Part shown: piece by piece, positions 7,336 to 16,626 of the stretch
Layout: every line of letters starts with the position of its first letter
How positions within the stretch are numbered: position 1 is the stretch's first letter
Source of the DNA: Ferrimonas senticii DSM 18821
Lineage (GTDB): Bacteria; Pseudomonadota; Gammaproteobacteria; Enterobacterales; Shewanellaceae
DNA length: 64,000 nucleotides
NCBI RefSeq assembly: GCF_000422665.1
Contig: NZ_AUGM01000004.1
Location: 248,001-312,000, forward strand
Direction of reading: 5' to 3'
Notes under the pieces: generated by a model
Told to the model about the DNA's origin: nothing
The model's input: only the letters and a program-made list of their open reading frames with translations
Database searches by the model: none
Position numbers and translations under genes: made by a program

Positions 7336-8916
7336 TTAGATCATTGGGGCGAGGGTGCTACCAAGGTTTTTGGCTTGGCCGCTTTGACTGGAGAAGTCAC
7401 CTGCAACATCCGCAGCGGTGGTTGGCGTTCCGGCTTTGGTGACGATGTGGGTATGGCTTGCAGCGCTGCTGGCGAGCTGTTCGACCACGGCCATCAGTTC
7501 GTGCAGCAGTTGATAGATGTTGGTGTTGTCACTGCCGGCCCAATGGGTAGTAGCCACGGATTTGCGTAGTTTGGCAACGCGCTCTAGCAAGTTTTCACCA
7601 GCCAACAGTTCGTGGGTTTTCTCGGTGGCGATGCGGGTGCCAGATAGACCCAACAGGGTTAGCCAGTTAGCGGCGATAGTTCGATGGCCTTGGGCTTGTT
7701 CGATATCGTGTTGTTCAACACTGCGCTGGTGCGCCCCTAATTGGTGCTGCTGGCTATCGGCTTTGACTGTCACGGTTCGGGCCGTCTGCTGTAGGAGGTG
7801 TTCCGTGTGTAGTAGCTGATCACCACCGCTAGTGATGTGGTGGTACGCCTCGCCTTGTTGAATGCGACTGTCGCCATTAGCCAGCTGCGGCAGCGAAAGC
7901 TCCTCACCTAATACGGTACGCACGAATGGCCGGTGGCTGTGGCCAAAGGCGAATCCCAGCTCGACGATAGTGCCTGGTTGCGCAAAGGTGAACTGACCCG
8001 CGCTGTGACTTACCGCACCGGGCAGTGGCACATTTCGATAGGGCGGCACTAGGGTGTTATCGCTGCCATCAGGATTAATCAGCTGCACATCTACCGCTAA
8101 CGCTGGACGTTTGGCGGTTTGCAAATGGCCAGCAACGACCGGTTCACAGGTGTTGATCACCCGAGCAAGTTGGCTTAGGTGAGTTTGGGCGCCCAGTTCG
8201 GGGAAGTGTTGCTGCAGTTCTCGTTGCTGGGCGGTTTCCGACTGGTACCACTGCAGCGTTAATTGGCTGCCATCGAACAGCAGCTGCTGAACGCGATTGC
8301 CGTTAACCAAGGTATCTGGACGGATGGCTGGCAGCATTGGCAGTTGCACGCCGCTGTTGGCGCGTTCGCCAGCATAAAGCTTATCGTCAACGGCGATGGG
8401 ATTACTGGCCCAGTGGCTTTGCTCCCACGAACCGAGCCAGATAGTGCCGTTGGGTTTGCTGAACCAAGTGTAATTGTCGATACCAAATATCACCCCAAGT
8501 TGGGCCATCAGCGCATAGCCGGTACCTCGATGGGTCAGGTTCGCGGTGGCCAGTTGGGCGCAGGACTCTGGGCATTCCAACGTTAACCCGGTGATCACCG
8601 CCATCGCATCCAGCAGATCACGAAGGGTTGGGTGCAGCATCGACAGTGGTAGCGGCTTAGCCAGACGTGCGGCGGGTTCACGCAAAATCAGGCGATGGGT
8701 TTGGTTGGTGAGGGTTTGGCAAGATTCCACCGTGGCGGTCATCCAGCACTTCAGTGGTGGTGCATAGGCTAATTCCACTTGGACCGACTCGCCCTCGGCC
8801 AACGCTTGGCCGCAGGTGACAATGGCACGACCGGCGCTGCCTTGGGTGAGTGCTGCGGTAATGCTGAGTAGCGGATGAACCCGATCGCCAACGCGCAACT
8901 GTTGGTGCAGCTTCAT
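7336..8916 (-). CDS. Prophage baseplate hub/spike protein (gpD/gpV-like)
   Basis: 526 aa, the last gene of the late tail operon. The central and C-terminal part has the phage baseplate-V/spike signature (PGTIVELGFAFGHSHRPFV RTVLG region, residues ~325-350). It ends with a His/Thr-rich tip segment (ASHTHIVTKAGTPTTAADVA) like that of spike proteins. The N-terminal half resembles a hub domain of late-control-D type. It probably forms the central spike that pierces the outer membrane during tail contraction. Its ATG overlaps the stop of the upstream gene by 4 bp, implying coupled translation. Exact family is inferred. Confidence 0.65.
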   Translation of the reverse strand: MKLHQQLRVGDRVHPLLSITAALTQGSAGRAIVTCGQALAEGESVQVELAYAPPLKCWMTATVESCQTLTNQTHRLILREPAARLAKPLPLSMLHPTLRDLLDAMAVITGLTLECPESCAQLATANLTHRGTGYALMAQLGVIFGIDNYTWFSKPNGTIWLGSWEQSHWASNPIAVDDKLYAGERANSGVQLPMLPAIRPDTLVNGNRVQQLLFDGSQLTLQWYQSETAQQRELQQHFPELGAQTHLSQLARVINTCEPVVAGHLQTAKRPALAVDVQLINPDGSDNTLVPPYRNVPLPGAVSHSAGQFTFAQPGTIVELGFAFGHSHRPFVRTVLGEELSLPQLANGDSRIQQGEAYHHITSGGDQLLHTEHLLQQTARTVTVKADSQQHQLGAHQRSVEQHDIEQAQGHRTIAANWLTLLGLSGTRIATEKTHELLAGENLLERVAKLRKSVATTHWAGSDNTNIYQLLHELMAVVEQLASSAASHTHIVTKAGTPTTAADVAGDFSSQSGQAKNLGSTLAPMI

Positions 8917-9371
8917 AAGCTGGCCCCCTCTGATTGCGCCAGTGCTTGGTCAAAGGCTTGGGTGTTTTGGCTGCGCTGCTCTTGCTGCTCGGCGACACTT
9001 TTCACTTCACGCAAGGTGAAGCTTACTTGCCACGCATGCAGCGTGGTTTGTTCGGTCAGGCTCAATTGGCCGGCGAATTTGGCAAGGCGGCACTTAACGA
9101 CGCGTGCCGTAGCATTGCCAATCCGAAAAGCATGGCGACTGCCATCAGTGGCCTTTTGCCGAGACAGCTCAACCAAGCGAACGGCTTGGCGTTCGTTGGT
9201 GTACGACAGACGACCGGTTACTTTCAACTCCACCGGTTTGGTGCCTGTTTCGGCGGTGATTGCTTGTGAGCTTTTGCCGCTGGCATCTTCATCGGCAAAG
9301 TTGGCGCTGACTGATACGGTCAGGTTATCGAGGTGAACGGCTTCACCGTCGAGTGTTAACTGAACTGACAT
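8913..9371 (-). CDS. Prophage baseplate-associated protein
   Basis: 152 aa. Opens MSVQLTLDGEAVHLDNLTVS and ends with a Gln-rich helix (EQQEQRSQNTQAFDQALAQ). It lies between the putative spike gene and the tail-fibre group and overlaps both neighbours, so it is almost certainly a structural baseplate component. K139-like phages carry a similar-sized baseplate complex protein here. I see no catalytic motif. Confidence 0.55.
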   Translation of the reverse strand: MSVQLTLDGEAVHLDNLTVSVSANFADEDASGKSSQAITAETGTKPVELKVTGRLSYTNERQAVRLVELSRQKATDGSRHAFRIGNATARVVKCRLAKFAGQLSLTEQTTLHAWQVSFTLREVKSVAEQQEQRSQNTQAFDQALAQSEGASL

Positions 9372-9919
9372 TGTACCTCCAGCTCTGGCAGTGGCTGATC
9401 GCTAAGCACCACCGTCGCTAAGTAGTCGAAATGGGGTGGTAGCACTAGGTTGCGGATCTGTTTGGTTAGCTCTGTGGCTGAGCCATGAAGTTTGCGTGCC
9501 CAAAGTTCGACAGGTTGCGGCGCGGTGTTGGCTTGTTGCTGCAAAGCGGCTTGGTTGGTATTCCAGTCACTGCGCCACTGTGACAGCGCCTCAGCCAGTT
9601 CGGTCGGCTGCTGTGCCATCGCAGCGATGGCCGCTTTGCCTTGGTTTTGTTTGCGGCCGATAACTGTTTGGACCGATGACGGCATACGCCACAGGTTGGG
9701 ATTGCGGTTGCTGATCAGATTGTCGTCTTGGGCGGCCTCGGCTTGCAGGCGCGCCAGCTCAGATTGCCAAAACTCAAAGCCCGCCTGGCGCTGAAAACTG
9801 GTCACCCTGTTGACCAGCTGAGCTCTGGACATGGCAACGATTGCAACGATGTAAGCGTAACCGCCTGCAGGTAACTGAATGCTATCGAGGCGGGCAGTGC
9901 AGTAGTAGATGTGAGTCAT
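9356..9919 (-). CDS. Prophage tail-region protein of unknown function
   Basis: 187 aa from the ATG at 9919 (MTHIYYCTARLDSIQLP). A longer in-frame start at 9949 would overlap the tail-fibre gene, and an AGGTG site favours 9919. Long helical middle (ELARLQAEAAQDD; EALSQWRSDWNTNQAALQ). It follows the tail-fibre gene directly, where P2 encodes the fibre chaperone G, but I see no sequence likeness to G. A fibre chaperone or a baseplate adaptor are both possible. Confidence 0.5.
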   Translation of the reverse strand: MTHIYYCTARLDSIQLPAGGYAYIVAIVAMSRAQLVNRVTSFQRQAGFEFWQSELARLQAEAAQDDNLISNRNPNLWRMPSSVQTVIGRKQNQGKAAIAAMAQQPTELAEALSQWRSDWNTNQAALQQQANTAPQPVELWARKLHGSATELTKQIRNLVLPPHFDYLATVVLSDQPLPELEVQCQFS

Positions 9920-9930
9920 TTGTTTGGCAC

Positions 9931-12066
9931 CTACGCTGCGCGCTTCCACATATAGACGTTCATGCGGCGGCCGCGAACGTCGAGTGTTGCACCTGATGTG
10001 CCTGTGCTTGAGACAGATACCGAGTGGCTGTGCGCACCGAAGTTCACATCAGTGTAATGGTAGTGACTTCCATCACTGCCAATTGACAAAGAATGCGTGT
10101 GTAATCCCGCTGAGTTAGTTAAAGGTTCCCATGAGTTAGATGAGTAGTTCCCAAATGTAAACCCTTTGCCTGATGCCCCTTTCCCATAGATAAATGCCCC
10201 CTGAGCAGTTGTGTAACCATTAATGCGGACACCTCCGCTGTGGTGGTGGTTTCCTGCGCTATTTGCTGAGCCTGAGTGCCCATGATCTCCGGTTGTATTG
10301 GTGGTGAATCGCTTATTAAGCATTGCACTCCCGCTACTTGCTGAGTGCGTATGCGCTGGCACTGGCACGGTCGGCGTATTTGTTCCCGAAACCTCGCCAA
10401 TCCCCGACGTTGCACTGCGAATACTGACGTCGCTTTCAATCAGCGCCCATGTGCCTGGATAGCCATAGGTGGCAGGATTGGCACTGTTGGTGGTTATCAG
10501 CAGGTGGCCAGGTGGGAACATTGCAGCCAGTACTGCAGTGGCAACAGCGCCAACTTGAGCTGCGGTATGGCCGTGGTTGGAGCGGGAGAAGTCACTGGAA
10601 TTTAAGCCGTCCAATTTATCAGCGTCCACGGCTTTAGCTCCTTTACCTAGATAACGAGCATCAGCTGCAGCTTGAGTTAGCTTGCTCGCTGCTAAGTCAA
10701 ATGCCGCTTTTACCGCACTGGCGGTGGCTGCAAGTACCGTGCTAGTGCTGTTGGTGGCGCCGCTAAGTTGGACAACGCCTTTGGAGGTAGTCGATGCGTT
10801 TGGTAAGTCACTGGCAAGATGTTGGTGTTGTTTGGTGGCTTTATTTGCCAGCGCCTCTGATAACCCTTCAACGTGGTTGATCGCCATTTCGCGTTCGGTG
10901 TTGTCGGTTTTGAAGAAGCTGTCGTTCATGTGCGAATAGTTGAGCTTGTCGCCGATTTTGTATTCTTCGCCGTCAACAATCCCTTGCCCCGTCACAAACC
11001 AGTAGGCCGATACCAGTTGGCCATTGCCCTGTTCGTCAGTGATATACGGCTTGGCGGGGAATACGCCACTGGTGGCGTTCCAGTCACCAAGGTTAACCAC
11101 CGCGCCTTGGGCAATTCGTAGGGCAAAATCCGCGGTCTTTTTTACGTCCGATAGGGCTTGAGAACTTGGCACATGGGCATCGCTTTCCAGTGCCGGATCG
11201 TGGCTCACTTGCGCTTTTTCTAGATACAGTGCCAAACCGCCGAGGCGGCGAGCATCGCGCCAGCCGTTGCCGTCGCGTTCGGCCACTAGGGCGTAATGGC
11301 GAACAAATCCGGCGGCATCGGTATCGCTTTCTGGCACGGCATCCATGGTGTGCAGGGTTGCGACATTGTGCCATGCACCAAGGGCGCTGCCTTGCTGGCA
11401 TACTTCGGCCACCAGCAATGCGCCGTTGCCAGTGATTACCGTTGCTTGGGCCAATTCGGTGCGCAGCCCTTGCACGTAAGCGGTACCCGGCAAGCAGTGC
11501 CATTGGTCGTCGATGGGCTCGGGTTTAAAGCCGTCAGCTAAAAAAGCCACGTTGCCATAGATGTCGCGGTTACTGGCTGCTTCATCGGCCATTAGGCCGA
11601 ATAAACGCTGATGCCAGTCGACCATCCAGGTGCTTGGATCAACCTGCAGTTGGGTGGCTTCGGTGGCGCCGGAATAGCGCATCACCATGTTTTTAACCAA
11701 GGTGTTACCGGTCTGCTGATCGGTGGTCGCCAATTTCTGTTCGATGCCTTTATGCACCGCCATGGCAATGGTGCCAGTGGCGCGATTGGCAAGGAACATG
11801 GCATTGAACTCAAAGTCTCCAAGGCTGGTTGGCAGCACGACAGCATAAACAATATCGCTTGGGGTTAGTGCGCCAACCTGATCTGGCGATTGGCGATGGC
11901 GTACCCATTCAGGTCGGCACTCAACGGCAGCGCGGTCAATCGGCTGGGTGGGGTCTAATTCGGGGATCAGCGCCAAGATAATTTCATCCAGCTCAACAGG
12001 CTGGCCATTCAGTTCGCACTGGGCGCGATAGGCTTCAAAAGCAGTGGTGATGACATTCTGGCTCAT
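9931..12066 (-). CDS. Tail-fibre protein with tail-collar N-terminus and His-rich tip
   Basis: 711 aa. Residues 1-190 match the phage tail-collar fibre N-terminus that docks on the baseplate (YGNVAFLADGFKP). The middle has coiled, Ala-rich repeats. The C-terminal ~200 residues carry repeated HxH motifs (VPAHTHSASS; GDHGHSG; NHHHSGG; GLHTHSLS; SHYHYTD), as in T4 gp37-like tips that bind metal along the fibre axis. The C-terminal coding part (9931-10640) looks less GC-rich than the rest, consistent with module exchange of the receptor-binding end. Determines host recognition. Confidence 0.85.
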   Translation of the reverse strand: MSQNVITTAFEAYRAQCELNGQPVELDEIILALIPELDPTQPIDRAAVECRPEWVRHRQSPDQVGALTPSDIVYAVVLPTSLGDFEFNAMFLANRATGTIAMAVHKGIEQKLATTDQQTGNTLVKNMVMRYSGATEATQLQVDPSTWMVDWHQRLFGLMADEAASNRDIYGNVAFLADGFKPEPIDDQWHCLPGTAYVQGLRTELAQATVITGNGALLVAEVCQQGSALGAWHNVATLHTMDAVPESDTDAAGFVRHYALVAERDGNGWRDARRLGGLALYLEKAQVSHDPALESDAHVPSSQALSDVKKTADFALRIAQGAVVNLGDWNATSGVFPAKPYITDEQGNGQLVSAYWFVTGQGIVDGEEYKIGDKLNYSHMNDSFFKTDNTEREMAINHVEGLSEALANKATKQHQHLASDLPNASTTSKGVVQLSGATNSTSTVLAATASAVKAAFDLAASKLTQAAADARYLGKGAKAVDADKLDGLNSSDFSRSNHGHTAAQVGAVATAVLAAMFPPGHLLITTNSANPATYGYPGTWALIESDVSIRSATSGIGEVSGTNTPTVPVPAHTHSASSGSAMLNKRFTTNTTGDHGHSGSANSAGNHHHSGGVRINGYTTAQGAFIYGKGASGKGFTFGNYSSNSWEPLTNSAGLHTHSLSIGSDGSHYHYTDVNFGAHSHSVSVSSTGTSGATLDVRGRRMNVYMWKRAA

Positions 12067-12641
12067 GCGGGTAACTCGGCAAGATAGATCTGTTGTTGGT
12101 AATGCATTTGGGCTGCGCGCAACTGCATGGTGGCGGGGTAAAATACCTCGAAGCGATAGCGGCGGCAGGTGCGGCCGTATAGCTGGATGATGTTGGCAAT
12201 CAATGGCTGGTTTTCGCTGATCACGCTGTCATTCAGTTCAATGGTGATCACATCCCAATCGGTGTTTGGCTGACGCTCTTTGATGGTGACGACGCCAAGG
12301 CCCAACCGTTCAAAAATCTGCTTGAAGCCGATGGCGCTGCCACTGTCGCGAAAGTTTTGCCAGGCGTAGTGCACCCGCATCCGATACAAGGACAACGGCT
12401 CGTCGGTTAAGCGCGGCACGGCGCGCTCCCAACCAATCAGGTTCAACAAGCGTTCGTTACAGGTAAGCGGGTTGGCTTGGGTCAGCGGCCACAGCAGCCA
12501 GTGTTTCACCTGCTGCCAGAACTGGCGCAAACCGCGCACCAAAAACGCGGGCTCTTTCGGATCTTTTGGCAAGGTTTCGCCATCCATCCACCACGGTGCT
12601 TTGGCGATTGGCAGCGAAGGGCTGTGCAGTTCGTGGTTCAT
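12063..12641 (-). CDS. Baseplate/tail protein I (gpI-like)
   Basis: 192 aa from the ATG at 12641 (MNHELHSPSLP), which overlaps the gpJ stop by 4 bp (ATGA). An upstream in-frame start at 12752 lies inside gpJ and is rejected. The region LIGWERAVPRL..RVHYAWQNFRDSG..FKQIFERLG fits the P2 gpI tail-protein family, which joins J in the baseplate wedge. Confidence 0.8.
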   Translation of the reverse strand: MNHELHSPSLPIAKAPWWMDGETLPKDPKEPAFLVRGLRQFWQQVKHWLLWPLTQANPLTCNERLLNLIGWERAVPRLTDEPLSLYRMRVHYAWQNFRDSGSAIGFKQIFERLGLGVVTIKERQPNTDWDVITIELNDSVISENQPLIANIIQLYGRTCRRYRFEVFYPATMQLRAAQMHYQQQIYLAELPA

Positions 12642-13807
12642 GGTTGCACCTCGGTGATGGTTAGGCTTGCTAGCGTTGGCATCACAATGCCGCTGGTGAT
12701 GTCGGCGTAGCTGATGGTTAAGCCGCCAAGCGCTGGCAGCTGCTGATGGCACTGGGCAATCAAACGGCTGATGGAGAACGTCGCCAGCGGTTGCACGCGG
12801 CTGATGTCGGCAAACCCGTCCAGCTCACGAAAGGCGGCGCGGATCCGTTGTTCGATGGCCAGTTGCAGTGATCCGCGTTCGTCAGCCGTAGCATCGGCAG
12901 CGGGCCAATACTCGGCGACAATGACGTGGGGTTGACTCGGAATAGCAAACACCTCTAGGTCGTCACCGTGACCATGAAAACCGGCATCGATGTGGCCATT
13001 GATGGTGGTTAGTAGCGAAGCCGGTACCGCACCCACAGGCATCCAGATGTAGCAATTGGCGGTACCAGGACCGCGGGGGGCATCATGCTCGAACGCCATG
13101 TGATCCAAGCGAACACCACCTGCTGTAGCGATGATGTCGCGATAGACCGCATCGATATGGAACTGGCCAGCGGTCGCAAAGCGGTTTTGGATCCTCTGGG
13201 CTAAGGCCTCGTCCTGCTCTTGGTCTTGTCCTGGTGCTAACAACCAATTGGGCTGGTTGGTTACGCTGGCAATCCCATCGATGGCAACAGGCAGACGGTT
13301 AAAATAACCGGCGGGTAGATTGTGCGACTGCCCCGCTTGGGTTGCTTCGCACAGCACTTTGCCATCACCACCAACGGTGATCACGGTATCGGCCACCACC
13401 TGCAGCGCGTAGCTGTGACCATCAATCGGCTGAGTTTCAACGATGGTGCCAGCGGCAATGGTTAACTCTGCGGTTGGATCGGCAACCGTGAAATGCAGAT
13501 AGCCACGGGCTTTGGTGGCAGGGTGGCGTTCGATGTCCACTCCTTTGCCTTTCAGTTCCAAATAGACGCCACGGGCGGTGCTCAGAAACATCGCCGGCAG
13601 CACATGGCCAGCGATCAGCTTGTTGGTCAGCCACAGCACTGGCGTGACTACTACCGCTTTCACCAAGCGCCAGAACGGTGACATGGCGCGGTCGTTGGCG
13701 ATAGCACTGCCAGCGGCGCTCACCGCTTGCTCTAGCTCGGCAGTTACTTGGTCTTCGGTCATCGGCAGACCTTCGTCGGCCATCACTTGGGCAAAGTTCA
13801 CGGTCAC
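12638..13807 (-). CDS. Baseplate assembly protein J (gpJ-like)
   Basis: 389 aa. Typical baseplate-J features: an early segment with GYLHFTVADPTAELTIAAGT, the QSHNLPAG motif, and DEALAQRIQNRFATAG near the middle. It forms the wedge arms that link hub and fibres. Translationally coupled to the downstream gpI-like gene and to the upstream DUF2590-like gene (4-bp overlaps). Confidence 0.88.
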   Translation of the reverse strand: MTVNFAQVMADEGLPMTEDQVTAELEQAVSAAGSAIANDRAMSPFWRLVKAVVVTPVLWLTNKLIAGHVLPAMFLSTARGVYLELKGKGVDIERHPATKARGYLHFTVADPTAELTIAAGTIVETQPIDGHSYALQVVADTVITVGGDGKVLCEATQAGQSHNLPAGYFNRLPVAIDGIASVTNQPNWLLAPGQDQEQDEALAQRIQNRFATAGQFHIDAVYRDIIATAGGVRLDHMAFEHDAPRGPGTANCYIWMPVGAVPASLLTTINGHIDAGFHGHGDDLEVFAIPSQPHVIVAEYWPAADATADERGSLQLAIEQRIRAAFRELDGFADISRVQPLATFSISRLIAQCHQQLPALGGLTISYADITSGIVMPTLASLTITEVQP

Positions 13808-14130
13808 GGGGTGATCTCCAAATTAAGCCCATCGCCATGCTGGGTTTGGGCGGTTAGCAGGTAGCGGTCATGCGCTTGTTCTTCAATCCAGATGGAGCCG
13901 GACACCAGCCGCGCATCTTGTTCCACCAGCAGTTCAATCTCGGTCAGCACATCCGCGCGCTCGGCTTGGCTGCGGTTGCCCAGCAGCTTGCGCGCCAGTC
14001 CTGACTCCATGATGGTGTGACGGATGTCTTGGCCGATGCTTGGGGTGCCATCGACCTGCAGCGGTTGTTGGCCGTCATCGAGCATCAGCCCGCCGTCTGC
14101 TATCAACAGATCCACAAATGCTTTATCCAA
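13804..14130 (-). CDS. DUF2590-like baseplate protein (gpW/gp25 position)
   Basis: 108 aa. Contains DIRHTIMESGLARKLLGNRS followed by an acidic helix, as in the small DUF2590/gp25-like baseplate proteins of K139-type phages. Located directly before gpJ, where P2 has gpW. Overlaps the tape-measure stop by 8 bp. Confidence 0.65.
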   Translation of the reverse strand: MDKAFVDLLIADGGLMLDDGQQPLQVDGTPSIGQDIRHTIMESGLARKLLGNRSQAERADVLTEIELLVEQDARLVSGSIWIEEQAHDRYLLTAQTQHGDGLNLEITP

Positions 14131-16420
14131 TGGTTAACAACCTCTGTTCATCAAGGCCAAGCAGCGAAAAGCTCGGCATTGGCTGGTGAATATGAATGTC
14201 GCCGGTCTGTACGCTTTGGCTTTGTTGGTTGCCGCCTGTGGCTTGGGCGATAACTTGCGCCACCGGTACCGGCGCGGGGGCAACGGGCTTAGTTAGGGAT
14301 TGGTGTGATGCCAAACTGGTTTGCGCTTGTTCAATCGTTGGCATGTTTAGGTCGACCATTGATGGTGCTTGTCGCTCAATTGCAAGTTGTGATGTCGTGA
14401 TCTCAAGTAGTGGCGCCACATTCACAATTGGCTCTGAGGTTGACTGCAGCGACGGTGCGGGTTCGATAGCTAATAGCTCTGATGCCAACTCTGGCAGTTC
14501 GATATCAATGCCTGGGATCTTATTCAGCAGGCCGATAACCCCAGAAAACAGCGTCATCAGGTTGTCACCGATGGCCGCAAAGAAGTTGCCCACCATGGTG
14601 CCGACCATCAAACCGGTGTTGGCGAACTCGGCCAGCTCGTCGCCGCTGGATTGAATTGGCGTCAGCCAGCCAAACAACAAACTGCCGATGGCCGAGACTT
14701 TGCTCCAAATCCAACTGAACACAGCCACCAGTGGCGCGAACGCCTCAAACAAGCCGCTGGCCTTTAAACCGTCAACAAAGCCACTAAAAAATGCTGAAAT
14801 TGGTTGCCAGTAACGCATTACCATCACCGCACCCACGGCCAAAGCCCCGATCAGTAAGCCAACGGGATTGAGCCCCATCACCAGATTCAGCATCGCTTGA
14901 CCAGCGGCGAGCACCTTAGTGACAGCGGCTTGGCGCAAACTGGCCAGCGTTAGTCCCTGCATGGTGCGAGTCATGGCGGTGTAGCCGTTACTGATGGTCA
15001 CCAGCATCCCCTTGAGCTGACCGAAAGCAGCCGATAGAACGCGAGTGCTAACGGTGCTAGCCCATGTGGCGGCGGTCTGCAGTTGGGTTTTGGTGGCGCT
15101 TAGCATTGACGCCACGGTATAACCACGAATGGCGCTGGTCAGTGCCGTTGTACTGGTGCTAGTTAGCAGCATGACCGGACTTAATGCCGCTGTGCCGGTG
15201 CGCAATAACGCAAACACGGCGCTGCCGGCACTGATGATCCCGGTTAGAACGGTTAGGCCAACGGCGGCGGATAACACAAAGCTGGTCAGCCCCGGAAACT
15301 CGCTGGCTAAGTGGCTAACGCCATCAATCAGCCCCGCAAGGGCGCTGCTGACGGTGTTAACCACCGGCATCACGGCAGCGGCTAAGTTTTCCTGCATGGT
15401 CATCCAGCTGCCGGTTAACCGCTTGATGGCATCGGTTTGGCCGTCAGCCAGCTTATCCAGTGCGGCAGTGCCAGGCGTGGCCATTTCCCCCAAGGCGGCT
15501 TTCAGCTTGTCTTGCTGGCGCAGTAGGGTTTGGATCACCATCGCGGCGTCGCCGCCCTTTTCATCCAGAAGCTCAAATTCGTTGGCATCCAAGTCGCCAA
15601 ACTTGGCCTGAACTTGGTCAAGGATGTCTAGGATCGGCCGCATCTTGCCTTCGGCATCCAGCGTATCAATCCCAAGCTCGGCCAGTGCCGAGCCCTCACG
15701 AATAAAGGCTTCGTAAAAGCTGGATGCGTCGGATTCGCTGTGCTCTACCTGCAGCGCCCCAATAACGGCGATCTGCTCTGGCAAGGCAATGTCGTAGTTC
15801 TTGGCAAGGCTGCTGATGGATTCCATCGCCCCCGCCATTTCATCAGCCGAGACGCCGAAGTGGCGCGAGGCCACGGCGTTGGCGTTGGCCATGGCGCTGA
15901 TAAAGTCGACCTTGCCGATTTTGTCGGCTTCGTCTTGATAGGCGTGGTACAGGCGGCCAAGGTATTTGCTGACCGCTTGCACATCTGAACCGGTGGCGGC
16001 GGCCAGCTTGGCGGTGGCAGCGGTGATCTGCGATAGCTCAGCACCGTTAACATCGCCGACAGCACGGCGCACCAATTCCGCCTGCTGCACGAACTCGGCA
16101 GAGCTAACGCCAAATTCGCGGCTGAACTCTTGCGCGGCATTGCGGATCTCAGCCAGTTCACCTTCAAAGCCGGAAGACTCCAACCCCTTTAGGGCTCGGT
16201 CCAGCTCCAGCCCTGGGCTAATGGCGGCAACCACGCCCATGCCTGCGGCAATGGCGGAGCCAGCGCCCGCTACCATGTCATCAAAGTTACCGCGCAACTG
16301 CTGTTGAAACGCCTCAGCCGAGCGGTTGAGCTTATCCAGTTGGCCGCCAACCTTAGTCAGGCCACTCGATAAGCGGTCGTTCAGACTGATTTTGACTTTG
16401 AGTTCTTCGTTTTGGCTCAC
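14123..16420 (-). CDS. Tail tape-measure protein
   Basis: 765 aa, GTG start at 16420. The N-terminal region matches TP901-type tape-measure proteins (LKGLESSGFEGELAEIRNAA; FGVSADEMAGAMESISSLAK). The middle has several hydrophobic stretches (e.g. ~380-410 and ~515-540) that could cross the membrane at DNA injection. Its length sets tail length. The stop of the frameshifted chaperone extension lies 2 bp upstream, the usual chaperone-then-tape-measure order. Confidence 0.9.
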   Translation of the reverse strand: MSQNEELKVKISLNDRLSSGLTKVGGQLDKLNRSAEAFQQQLRGNFDDMVAGAGSAIAAGMGVVAAISPGLELDRALKGLESSGFEGELAEIRNAAQEFSREFGVSSAEFVQQAELVRRAVGDVNGAELSQITAATAKLAAATGSDVQAVSKYLGRLYHAYQDEADKIGKVDFISAMANANAVASRHFGVSADEMAGAMESISSLAKNYDIALPEQIAVIGALQVEHSESDASSFYEAFIREGSALAELGIDTLDAEGKMRPILDILDQVQAKFGDLDANEFELLDEKGGDAAMVIQTLLRQQDKLKAALGEMATPGTAALDKLADGQTDAIKRLTGSWMTMQENLAAAVMPVVNTVSSALAGLIDGVSHLASEFPGLTSFVLSAAVGLTVLTGIISAGSAVFALLRTGTAALSPVMLLTSTSTTALTSAIRGYTVASMLSATKTQLQTAATWASTVSTRVLSAAFGQLKGMLVTISNGYTAMTRTMQGLTLASLRQAAVTKVLAAGQAMLNLVMGLNPVGLLIGALAVGAVMVMRYWQPISAFFSGFVDGLKASGLFEAFAPLVAVFSWIWSKVSAIGSLLFGWLTPIQSSGDELAEFANTGLMVGTMVGNFFAAIGDNLMTLFSGVIGLLNKIPGIDIELPELASELLAIEPAPSLQSTSEPIVNVAPLLEITTSQLAIERQAPSMVDLNMPTIEQAQTSLASHQSLTKPVAPAPVPVAQVIAQATGGNQQSQSVQTGDIHIHQPMPSFSLLGLDEQRLLTIG

Positions 16421-16422
16421 GG

Positions 16423-16626
16423 TTACCCCTTAAAGGCTTTGCCGATGCCGGCGGCGGTGGCGTTACTGCTCAGTTGCCAATAGCGGCGGTCTAGCCACAG
16501 CGCCATGGTCAAGCTGTCTTCACTGTCATCCTCTGCGGGCAGGTAGTGGCGGCGTAGTGCCAACAGCTGCCCGAGAGGATTTCGTTCAAGCTGCTCGACT
16601 GCGGCACTTATCGCTTTAGTGCAACG
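16423..16626 (-). CDS. Frameshift extension of the tail assembly chaperone (E' equivalent)
   Basis: After the stop of the 16608-16868 gene, the -1 frame stays open from 16626 to the TAA at 16423. It encodes a protein-like 63-aa tail (AISAAVEQLERNPLGQLLAL then RRHYLPAEDDSED...) that ends 2 bp before the tape-measure start. It has no ATG, GTG or TTG near its beginning, and a -1 frame TGA sits at 16627-16629, so it can be reached only by slipping within the last codons of the upstream gene (A-AAG at 16614-16617 is a possible site). P2 E/E+E' and lambda G/GT work this way. The fusion would be about 148 aa. Confidence 0.6.
   Translation of the reverse strand, partial: RCTKAISAAVEQLERNPLGQLLALRRHYLPAEDDSEDSLTMALWLDRRYWQLSSNATAAGIGKAFKG

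Noticed and set aside
6775-7442. Two plus-strand ORFs (113 and 120 aa) in the prophage gap
   Set aside because: They overlap each other, the second runs into the spike gene on the opposite strand, and neither has a ribosome site or a protein-like pattern.
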